A DNA stretch of 5,490 nucleotides from NCBI GenBank assembly GCA_016929205.1, contig JAFGJF010000475.1:1-5490 (forward strand). Reading direction: 5' to 3'. Within the stretch, counting starts at the first letter, position 1, and every line of letters starts with the position of its first letter. This DNA comes from Anaerolineae bacterium. GTDB taxonomy: Bacteria; Chloroflexota; Anaerolineae; JAFGEY01. The position numbers and the translations under genes were made by a program. This document shows, piece by piece, positions 1 through 4,661 of this stretch. The notes below the pieces were generated by a model. That model saw nothing but the letters and a program-made list of their open reading frames with translations, made no database searches and had not been told where the DNA came from.

Positions 1-261
1 CAGATGGGTGAATCCGGCGGCCCGGTGGTCACCGAATCGGGGATTGCCGACTTCAGTGAGACTTTTCCGCTGCGCATTCACGCCTTTCTTGAGGACGTCA
101 CCAGCCAGGTGCCTCGCGAAAAACTGCGCGCCTCGGGACGCGACGCCCTCGCCGCCCTCGAATACACCTGGGCGGCGATGCAATCCTACGAGCAGGGTGG
201 GATCCTGGTCCGGCCGCACCCGCTGCCCCTGCTCAAGGGGGATCCGGCGGAGGAGGAATAG
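1..261 (+). CDS. C-terminal fragment of a probable Gfo/Idh/MocA-family oxidoreductase
   Basis: The frame is open from the first base and ends at TAG 259-261, so this is the last 86 codons of a gene starting left of the window. The ATG at base 4 has no ribosome binding site in view and is probably an internal Met. The C-terminal pattern resembles the end of Gfo/Idh/MocA NAD(P)-dependent sugar or inositol dehydrogenases: a segment like FPLRIHAFLEDV, then a helix like DALAALEYTWAAMQSYEQGG, then a strand ILVRP. In that family this part closes the C-terminal substrate domain; the Rossmann fold and catalytic Lys lie upstream and cannot be seen. The acidic tail ends EEE. The gene converges on the cohesin gene, with only 14 bases between stop codons. 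The family call is recognition from a short fragment and the substrate cannot be given. Confidence 0.6.
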   Translation, partial: QMGESGGPVVTESGIADFSETFPLRIHAFLEDVTSQVPREKLRASGRDALAALEYTWAAMQSYEQGGILVRPHPLPLLKGDPAEEE

Positions 262-267
262 AGATAC

Positions 268-315
268 GCGCCTGGTCAGGCACGCACCGAACGACGCCAC
301 TCCCTGGCCAGGCGC
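268..315. repeat. Imperfect inverted repeat at the convergent gene ends
   Basis: GCGCCTGG (268-275) pairs with CCAGGCGC (308-315). After a one-base mismatch, CAGG (277-280) pairs with CCTG (303-306), giving a 12-bp stem around a 22-base loop. It spans the end of the cohesin gene and the 14-base convergent gap. There is no T-run on either side, so it is not a canonical intrinsic terminator. It might still block or end convergent transcription, or be chance in GC-rich DNA. Confidence 0.3.
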
Positions 316-1034
316 ACACAACCCAGGGCAAGCAGGACGATCACCAGCACAAACTCGACCGCCAGCATAGTAGAGAACGATCGGGGCACTTGGGTTTCTG
401 TCACGTTTGACCGCCCAACCACCGCGCCGGAATTTGCGCATTCGAAATCGATCCATGTAGCTTCATGTGATGGGCGCTGGTCCTCTCCCGAAATCGCGCG
501 CTGACCAACAGGGATGACCTGCATCTCGACATGTTCTGCCAATGGAGCTACCGTTTCGCCGCTCCGGGTACCAAACAACCCTTTTGTGATCCAAATAGTC
601 GTCTGGCCCGGAGCTTTGGCCTCGAACGTGATCTGGGCCAGGACGCCGTCGCCCTGCACCGCCGGCGCCGGGTTGACCAGAGTCAGGGCGTAATCGACAG
701 TCCCGGCCTGGTTATCGGCCCGATTTTGCAGGATGAACGCCTGCCCGGCATCGATCAAGTCACCCGGCGACAACTGCACACCATCCAGGTCCGGGTCGGC
801 ATCGACCACTTGCAGCGCCGTTGGGTCGAAAGCCAGGTGGCTCTCGATGCCATAGATCGATGGCGCATTTTCGACCAGGATGTCGATCGTGACCGTCTGC
901 CCCATCGCCAGCTCCAGGTTCCCGGCCGACAAGCGCAAGCGCGGCTCGCCGGCAGCCCGCGCGGCCAGCGACAGCGCGAGCCGCGACAACGTGACAATCA
1001 AGGTGATCAAGCCGATTCTGATTTGGCGTTTCAT
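276..1034 (-). CDS. Secreted cohesin-domain protein with C-terminal membrane anchor
   Basis: A 252-residue protein. Residues 1-27 form a signal peptide (basic MKRQIR, hydrophobic core, likely cleavage after ARA). Residues about 31-176 match the cohesin fold (PF00963-like): an opening strand LSAGNLELAMGQTVTIDILV, then VYG-type SIYGIESHLAFDPTALQVVD, and GVLAQITFEAKAPGQTTI near the end. Cohesins bind dockerin modules outside the cell. A polar linker (178-222) leads to one membrane helix (223-240, VEFVLVIVLLALGCV) and a tail with five Arg, predicting the cohesin outside and the C terminus in the cytoplasm. No LPXTG motif is seen. The start is ATG 1034, chosen because AGGAG lies 7 bases upstream; an in-frame start at 1088 would add 18 polar residues before the signal peptide. 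It follows the dockerin gene by 72 bases on the same strand, suggesting a joint role. The fold call is fairly safe; the partner is inferred. Confidence 0.82.
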   Translation of the reverse strand: MKRQIRIGLITLIVTLSRLALSLAARAAGEPRLRLSAGNLELAMGQTVTIDILVENAPSIYGIESHLAFDPTALQVVDADPDLDGVQLSPGDLIDAGQAFILQNRADNQAGTVDYALTLVNPAPAVQGDGVLAQITFEAKAPGQTTIWITKGLFGTRSGETVAPLAEHVEMQVIPVGQRAISGEDQRPSHEATWIDFECANSGAVVGRSNVTETQVPRSFSTMLAVEFVLVIVLLALGCVRLAREWRRSVRA

Positions 1035-1041
1035 CGTCGTT

Positions 1042-1046
1042 CTCCT
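1042..1046 (-). promoter_or_regulatory. Ribosome binding site of the cohesin gene
   Basis: AGGAG on the minus strand lies 7 bases before ATG 1034. It decides the start in favour of MKRQIRI over the in-frame start at 1088, which falls inside the 28-bp palindrome. Confidence 0.75.
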
Positions 1047-1060
1047 ATCTCGTTCTTGAG

Positions 1061-1088
1061 GTGTCCGGCATTTCGAAATGCCGGACAC
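1061..1088. repeat. Perfect 28-bp palindrome
   Basis: The half-site GTGTCCGGCATTTC (1061-1074) is followed at once by its exact reverse complement (1075-1088). In minus-strand RNA it would form a strong hairpin beginning 19 bases after the dockerin gene's stop and ending 14 bases before the cohesin gene's ribosome binding site. No T-run follows on the minus strand, so it is not a standard terminator. It could be a dispersed REP-like element, an mRNA-stabilising or processing hairpin, or a dimeric protein's binding site. The sequence is certain; the function is not. Confidence 0.85.
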
Positions 1089-1097
1089 CCTGTCCGG
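1081..1097. repeat. Overlapping hairpin that competes with the 28-bp palindrome
   Basis: CCGGACA (1081-1087) and TGTCCGG (1091-1097) are exact reverse complements separated by CCC. The first arm is also part of the right half of the 28-bp palindrome, so the two hairpins exclude each other. In minus-strand transcription this smaller hairpin is made first. Confidence 0.6.
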
Positions 1098-1106
1098 TCG
1101 TTCGAT

Positions 1107-2693
1107 TTACCAATCCAGGCAACCAACCTGGCCAAAGTTACCACCCAGGATCGCCAGATCTTGAATGTTGACCACACCATCGCCGTTGATGTCGGCACGT
1201 TCATCCGCGGGGGGAACGGTGAGACCAAAGTTGGCGGCGACCAACGTCGCATCGCCGATGTTGATCTCGTTATCATCGTTGGCATCACCGCCCAGAAGGA
1301 TGGTATCGGGGAGCACGACCGGGCCGCCGGTTATCTCGACCTCTGTGGAACGGCACAGATAGCGGGGGGCGTCGGCCTGAATCGTATAACTTCCGTGCCG
1401 AAGCTGGCCAAGCTCGAAGCGGCCCTCGTTGTCCGTCGACTCGACCACAGCGGTAGGACCGGCTGCCGTGATGGCAATATCCAGGTGGTCAAGACGGCCC
1501 TGGTAGGTGGCGACGCCTTCAACAGTGCCATATTCTAGGACCGTGATCTCGGTATCATAGGCGGTGACCAGCAATCCGAAACCGTCCCGGTCGGAAAAGA
1601 GCGGGTCGCAGGTCAGCGTCGTCTGACCGTGGCTCAGCGCCTGGTAGGTCAGCGTGGCCAGGCGGCTACTGCCAGAGATCGGCTCGGCCGGATTTTGCAG
1701 GCTGAGCCCGCCGAACCAGGTGCCGGCAGCGCCATCGATCTCATTGATACCGATGAGTGGGTTGGCAAAGAGATCGCCCCAGGCGCTGCTCTGAATCTCG
1801 AGGATGACCGGATCGACAGCGCAAGCAGACTGTGCAGCGTACAGATCGCTTGCATTTGCAATGTCCAACTCGACAGCGATGCTATCGTCGGGATACACTT
1901 GAAGGTTATGGGGTGTGGCTACAAATTCCGCAAAATCGGTCTTGGCATAGTTCCAGATCTTGAGGCTATCCATTTCAAACTTGCCAATGATGTTGTGATC
2001 GTTTCCGCCACAAATATCGGCTCTCTGCCCAACAGTTGTTCCCCAGCCGTTCCCCATCGCTGCCTCAACCTTTTCACCGTTGATATATAGACGCATGGTT
2101 TCGAGCGTTCCATCGATTCCGGCCCTGTCCCATGTTGCGGCCACGTGGATCCACTCATTGTTGGGGACATTGGCATAATCGTGTTGAATGCTCTCCCTTT
2201 GACCATCGAACCGTAATTCGAATACGATCCCGTCGGGCACGGCAAATAGTCCCATCCCGCTGCCAAGTCCAAATGAACCATCAAAGAGACGGTAAACGCC
2301 ATAAGAATAGGCAACGGGGACGGCAGTCTGGTAATACCAGAGCTCCACGGTTCCTCTTTCTGGATCTATGACGTCCCCCACGTTATCCAGCACCAGGTTG
2401 TGGATGCGATCCATGTTGCCATAGGTGCCTTTCAAGGTGACACCGTTGCTATATTTTCCAGGTACGTATTCCCTGTCTCCTTGTACTTCGAGCCCACCTC
2501 CTCCGGTATAGAACTCAAGGCCAGGGCCAAAAGCGCTGTTAAAAACTTGATCATCGCTGCCGAGCTCATTCCACAGCATCAAGCCTGCGGGAACCGGTTC
2601 CTGGGCGACGGCTGCGTCCGTGCTCGCCGCCAGGACAGATACGATCAGTGCCAGCGCTACTAAAACTTGGACGATTCTGATTTGCGTTTTCAT
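1107..2693 (-). CDS. Secreted LamG / cohesin-like / CarboxypepD_reg-like / dockerin protein
   Basis: A 528-residue extracellular protein. Residues 1-30 are a signal peptide (MKTQIRI, hydrophobic core, likely AVA/QEP cleavage). About 60-251 is a LamG/concanavalin-A-like domain (GTVELWYY, EWIHVAATWDRAG, LYINGEKV, DSLKIWNYAK), usually glycan or protein binding. About 260-388 is a divergent cohesin-like domain (SIAVELDIANASDLYAAQSA; RLATLTYQALSHGQTTL). About 389-467 resembles the carboxypeptidase regulatory-like beta fold (STDNEGRFELGQLRHGSYTI). Residues 469-520 form a dockerin with two calcium loops: D470, N472, D474, D481 and D501, N503, D505, D512. The dockerin specificity positions 10-11 are Ile-Gly and Ile-Gln, unlike the Ser-Thr of Clostridium thermocellum type I dockerins. 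There is no catalytic domain. ATG 2693 is chosen because AAAGGAG lies 8 bases upstream; the in-frame TTG at 2711 overlaps that site. The next gene encodes an anchored cohesin, a likely dockerin partner. Confidence 0.85.
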   Translation of the reverse strand: MKTQIRIVQVLVALALIVSVLAASTDAAVAQEPVPAGLMLWNELGSDDQVFNSAFGPGLEFYTGGGGLEVQGDREYVPGKYSNGVTLKGTYGNMDRIHNLVLDNVGDVIDPERGTVELWYYQTAVPVAYSYGVYRLFDGSFGLGSGMGLFAVPDGIVFELRFDGQRESIQHDYANVPNNEWIHVAATWDRAGIDGTLETMRLYINGEKVEAAMGNGWGTTVGQRADICGGNDHNIIGKFEMDSLKIWNYAKTDFAEFVATPHNLQVYPDDSIAVELDIANASDLYAAQSACAVDPVILEIQSSAWGDLFANPLIGINEIDGAAGTWFGGLSLQNPAEPISGSSRLATLTYQALSHGQTTLTCDPLFSDRDGFGLLVTAYDTEITVLEYGTVEGVATYQGRLDHLDIAITAAGPTAVVESTDNEGRFELGQLRHGSYTIQADAPRYLCRSTEVEITGGPVVLPDTILLGGDANDDNEINIGDATLVAANFGLTVPPADERADINGDGVVNIQDLAILGGNFGQVGCLDW

Positions 2694-2701
2694 TTTGTTT
2701 G

Positions 2702-2708
2702 CTCCTTT
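2702..2708 (-). promoter_or_regulatory. Ribosome binding site of the LamG/dockerin gene
   Basis: AAAGGAG on the minus strand lies 8 bases before ATG 2693. It overlaps codons that would belong to the protein if TTG 2711 were used, so the ATG is the better start. Confidence 0.8.
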
Positions 2709-2738
2709 CAAGGGCTAGAATTGATTTTTCTGCATCTT

Positions 2739-2777
2739 TTATTGTTGGATCGAACTGTATTGCTGGCGATTGTTCAT
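2739..2777 (-). CDS. Possible 12-residue leader peptide
   Basis: A short ORF (MNNRQQYSSIQQ, then TAA) follows AAAGGAGG, the strongest ribosome binding site in the window, at a 7-base spacing. It ends 45 bases before the start of the LamG/dockerin gene and begins 74 bases after the stop of the TPR-like membrane protein gene. The peptide is polar and rich in Gln, Asn and Ser, with no signal or membrane character. It could be a leader peptide that regulates the downstream gene, a genuine small protein, or a leftover start of a broken gene. I do not recognise the peptide. The case rests on the ribosome binding site alone. Confidence 0.4.
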   Translation of the reverse strand: MNNRQQYSSIQQ

Positions 2778-2784
2778 ACGTTGG

Positions 2785-2792
2785 CCTCCTTT
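2785..2792 (-). promoter_or_regulatory. Very strong ribosome binding site before the 12-codon ORF
   Basis: AAAGGAGG on the minus strand, 7 bases before ATG 2777, inside a purine-rich run (about 2785-2800). It nearly matches the full anti-Shine-Dalgarno complement, better than the site of any larger gene here. The rest of the 158-base gap (2694-2851) shows no convincing promoter or terminator. Confidence 0.55.
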
Positions 2793-2851
2793 CCTTTCTT
2801 TTGCGCAATTGACTATGACTGCGTCATTCTCTGCAGGTGACACTGAGCGAT

Positions 2852-3412
2852 CTATCTAGAAGGATTGATCTTGACCTCACACTCAAGGTACACTTGTTCT
2901 TTGACTGGATCGTCAACGATGGCCGAAAGCCAAAGCAAAGCTGTCTCGTTACCTGAATCTTGATCAATGACCTGCAACAACATCCTTTGACCGGCCGTCC
3001 TGTCTCCTCGGCGAATAGCTTCTCGGGCCAGCCGCAACAAGTCGATCGTCGTCTGACTTTTCGCAGGCACGTTTGGAGGCGCTTGACGAGGACGCGCTTC
3101 GGCGCTCTGGCCCGAAACGGTGAAAAACCCGCAAAGCGCTCCAAATAGGCTCAACCCTGCCCTGAAACTGACTGCAAACGTCACGTAAACGATGCACAAT
3201 AAGGCAATGCCTGCCATCAGCCCGCATAAAGGCGGGCAGTCTTCCCCCCTCTTCCTGGACGCGGACCAAACCACACGCGCCACAATGCACGAAACGAAAA
3301 ACGACCAAAACAAACAGCGCCATCGCTTTCCCCTTTCAATCTTTACAGCTTGTGCCGTCTTCCGTAGACAAAGAGCCGGAACAAGTCGGAATGTTACAAA
3401 CGGTACGATCAC
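2852..3412 (-). CDS. Small membrane protein with C-terminal TPR-like module
   Basis: A 186-residue protein of unknown function if it starts at GTG 3412. Hydrophobic segments lie at about 33-49 (FWSFFVSCIVARVVW, then basic SASRKR) and 64-98 (GLMAGIALLCIVYVTFAV, continuing to GALCGFF). A Pro-rich linker (108-118) leads to a helical TPR-like module at about 121-185 (RRGDRTAGQRMLLQVIDQ, then ETALLWLSAIVDD and a final INP), which is probably cytoplasmic and protein-binding. The module shares about 20 of 50 residues with the N terminus of the neighbouring Yip1 protein. GTG 3412 overlaps that gene's TGA as GTGA, a usual sign of translational coupling. The start is uncertain: a good ribosome binding site precedes ATG 3323, but that ATG is one base out of frame. 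The C-terminal half is well supported; the first 30 or so residues are weak. Confidence 0.68.
   Translation of the reverse strand: MIVPFVTFRLVPALCLRKTAQAVKIERGKRWRCLFWSFFVSCIVARVVWSASRKRGEDCPPLCGLMAGIALLCIVYVTFAVSFRAGLSLFGALCGFFTVSGQSAEARPRQAPPNVPAKSQTTIDLLRLAREAIRRGDRTAGQRMLLQVIDQDSGNETALLWLSAIVDDPVKEQVYLECEVKINPSR
3330..3336 (-). promoter_or_regulatory. Ribosome binding site-like sequence before an out-of-frame ATG
   Basis: AAAGGGG on the minus strand lies 6 bases before ATG 3323. That ATG opens a frame (MALFVLVVF, then Cys- and Arg-rich sequence, to 2964) that is hydrophobic at first but soon stops looking like protein. The real coding frame here is one base offset. Either the signal is fortuitous or a one-base change separates it from its gene. 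Confidence 0.4.
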
Positions 3413-4374
3413 ATCGGCAAGGCGGCAAGCAGGAATCCGGCGGCGAACAGCAGTCCGGCCACAATCCACCCGGGCATCGCACACAGAATGGCTTCTAACC
3501 AGCCCAACTTGTAAACCGCTTTGATCGACACGACGCGCAGGATGGTCAGCTCGTAAATCGCCAGGGGCAGGCTGAGACAGATCCCATACGGAACTAGATC
3601 GAGCGCACTGACTATGATGAATAATGGCGCGGCATAGGCCGCAGTCACAAATGCCAGTGTCTCCCGGTCGCCCCTGCCTCCGAATGCGCCAGCAAGCCAG
3701 TGGAGAAACCCGACGTGGATGGCAAACCCAACCAACCGGCCGATGATCGCGGCGAACAGCGGTACGACTGAGGCAATATCGACGAATGCCGGCCACCACA
3801 GGACCGAAGCCAGGCCGCCGATCAGCGCACTCACAAACGTCCAGGTATAGGCTCGTCCAGCAGTGGCGTCACAAGCCCGCGCCAGGCGCTCGAATGTCGT
3901 GCGCGTGGGCTGGGTGAGAACCGTGAACCACACCGTCAGCCATCCCCCTGTAAAGACCGGCGAATGCGTCCTTTTCTCAGGGACAGGCGACCAGGCTGGC
4001 CGGTGGTGTGTGGTTACGGACGCCGTTGGCGCAGCCGCCGCCTGCCTCTGAACGGCGAGATCGGTCCCAGTGCCACCCGCTGGCAAGGTCGGAGAAAGCG
4101 CGCTCTGTGCTGCAATGAGCTTTGGTTGACGTTTTTGCTCCAGTTGCAGCAGACCTCGCTTTGCCAGGCAGTGCGCGGGGTTTACCCTCAACACGCGTTC
4201 CAGGCAATAATGGCGCTGTTCATCGTTATTCACGACGCCGGACATCCACAGCCATGCCTGCGAATTGTCGGGGTCGCCGCGAATGATCTGCGCCAAAAGC
4301 CGCTGCCCCGTTGTTTTGTCCCCCAATTTGATCGCTGTCACCGCTTGCTGAAACTGGAGCGCATCTGTGCTCAT
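3409..4374 (-). CDS. TPR-like module fused to a Yip1-family membrane domain
   Basis: A 321-residue protein. Residues about 8-68 form a helical TPR-like module (LGDKTTGQRLLAQIIRGDPD, then AWLWMSGVVNN and a final NP), followed by a Pro/Ala/Thr-rich linker (85-140). Residues about 155-321 match the Yip1-like (PF04893) pattern: an entry motif PTRTTFERLARACDATAGRA, the loop GGRGDRETLAFVTAAYAAPL, and YELTILRVV before the last helices. About five membrane helices can be seen (175-196, 200-223, 240-260, 263-283, 297-318). Bacterial Yip1-like proteins are integral membrane proteins of largely unknown role. ATG 4374 is chosen because AGGAG lies 8 bases upstream; the frame is open to 4458, but those 28 residues are polar and have no ribosome binding site. 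The gene overlaps the next one by four bases (GTGA) and follows terminator-like hairpins, so it may begin a transcription unit. Confidence 0.82.
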   Translation of the reverse strand: MSTDALQFQQAVTAIKLGDKTTGQRLLAQIIRGDPDNSQAWLWMSGVVNNDEQRHYCLERVLRVNPAHCLAKRGLLQLEQKRQPKLIAAQSALSPTLPAGGTGTDLAVQRQAAAAPTASVTTHHRPAWSPVPEKRTHSPVFTGGWLTVWFTVLTQPTRTTFERLARACDATAGRAYTWTFVSALIGGLASVLWWPAFVDIASVVPLFAAIIGRLVGFAIHVGFLHWLAGAFGGRGDRETLAFVTAAYAAPLFIIVSALDLVPYGICLSLPLAIYELTILRVVSIKAVYKLGWLEAILCAMPGWIVAGLLFAAGFLLAALPM

Positions 4375-4382
4375 GTTTATTT

Positions 4383-4387
4383 CTCCT
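4383..4387 (-). promoter_or_regulatory. Ribosome binding site of the TPR-like/Yip1 gene
   Basis: AGGAG on the minus strand, 8 bases before ATG 4374. It sets the start at MSTDALQ rather than at the far end of the open frame (4458). Confidence 0.75.
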
Positions 4388-4464
4388 GGATCGTGCTTGA
4401 TCGAAAGCCGCTCTTGATCGGCTCTCTCTTTGTAAGGAAAGAGCCGGCCGGAGCGCAAACGTTA

Positions 4465-4470
4465 CATATA
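4465..4470 (-). promoter_or_regulatory. Weak candidate -10 box for the TPR-like/Yip1 gene
   Basis: TATATG on the minus strand, 90 bases before the start codon and downstream of the terminator-like hairpin, is where a promoter would be expected. No good -35 box is found at 16-18 bases; only a T-rich TTTTTC lies at 15. This is a guess from position and one hexamer. Confidence 0.2.
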
Positions 4471-4471
4471 T

Positions 4472-4489
4472 CGGGCGAAATGGGCGAAA
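4472..4489. repeat. Two tandem 9-base repeats upstream of the TPR-like/Yip1 gene
   Basis: On the plus strand CGGGCGAAA is followed directly by TGGGCGAAA, sharing eight of nine bases. The pair touches the candidate -10 box. It could be an operator or a chance duplication. Confidence 0.35.
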
Positions 4490-4535
4490 AAGCCCAAGTG
4501 CCAATACTGCAATGCAAAGGTGCGGCAACACAAAA

Positions 4536-4575
4536 CGAGGTTTTGGCCGTCCGCAGCTGGACGGCCAAAACCTCG
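4536..4575 (-). terminator. Strong hairpin, likely intrinsic terminator
   Basis: A perfect 17-bp stem (CGAGGTTTTGGCCGTCC at 4536-4552, its reverse complement at 4559-4575) closes a 6-base loop. On the minus strand the stem is followed by TTTTGTGTT, a modest T-run, and the hairpin lies 86 bases after the stop of the OB-like membrane protein gene. The plus-strand side lacks a T-run. It likely ends the upstream gene's transcript and isolates the TPR-like/Yip1 gene. Confidence 0.65.
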
Positions 4576-4588
4576 CCAAAAGAGCCAA

Positions 4589-4624
4589 CTGCCTGTGCCA
4601 GATCTGGCGATCCCGCACAGGCAG
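4589..4624. repeat. Second hairpin in tandem, upstream of the terminator
   Basis: CTGCCTGTGC (4589-4598) pairs exactly with GCACAGGCAG (4615-4624). Inside the 16-base loop GATC (4601-4604) can pair with GATC (4609-4612). On the minus strand it lies 37 bases after the OB-like gene's stop, only 13 bases before the next hairpin, and is followed by a weak T-rich stretch (TTGGCTCTTTT). It may be an auxiliary terminator or a 3'-end stabiliser. Confidence 0.5.
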
Positions 4625-4661
4625 CATTTGATTTTAGAGACGGGTAGATCCTGGAACCCTG

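Noticed and set aside
8..370. A 120-codon plus-strand frame overlapping the oxidoreductase end
   Set aside because: Arg/Pro/Thr-rich composition typical of an off-frame reading of GC-rich DNA; frame 1 carries the family-like sequence.
276..387. Possible LPXTG-type sortase anchor at the end of the cohesin protein
   Set aside because: The C terminus has a hydrophobic helix and Arg tail, but no LPXTG or close variant precedes the helix, so a simple membrane anchor is the safer call.
531..1538. A 335-codon open frame on the plus strand, antisense to the cohesin gene and the 3' part of the dockerin gene
   Set aside because: It crosses both genes and their gap. Its protein is Arg/Asp/Gln-rich without recognisable domains, signal or ribosome binding site, while the opposite strand encodes clear domains.
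3221..3238. Hairpin with GCCCGC/GCGGGC arms
   Set aside because: A 6-bp GC stem inside the coding sequence of the small membrane protein, with no T-run; expected by chance at this base composition.
3413..3799. Upstream extension of the 2852-3412 frame
   Set aside because: It lies entirely within the Yip1 domain of the neighbouring gene in another frame and reads as Arg/Cys-rich non-protein sequence.
3964..4647. A 227-codon open frame on the plus strand
   Set aside because: It is antisense to the TPR-like/Yip1 gene and runs through the terminator-like hairpins, with no ribosome binding site or domain pattern.
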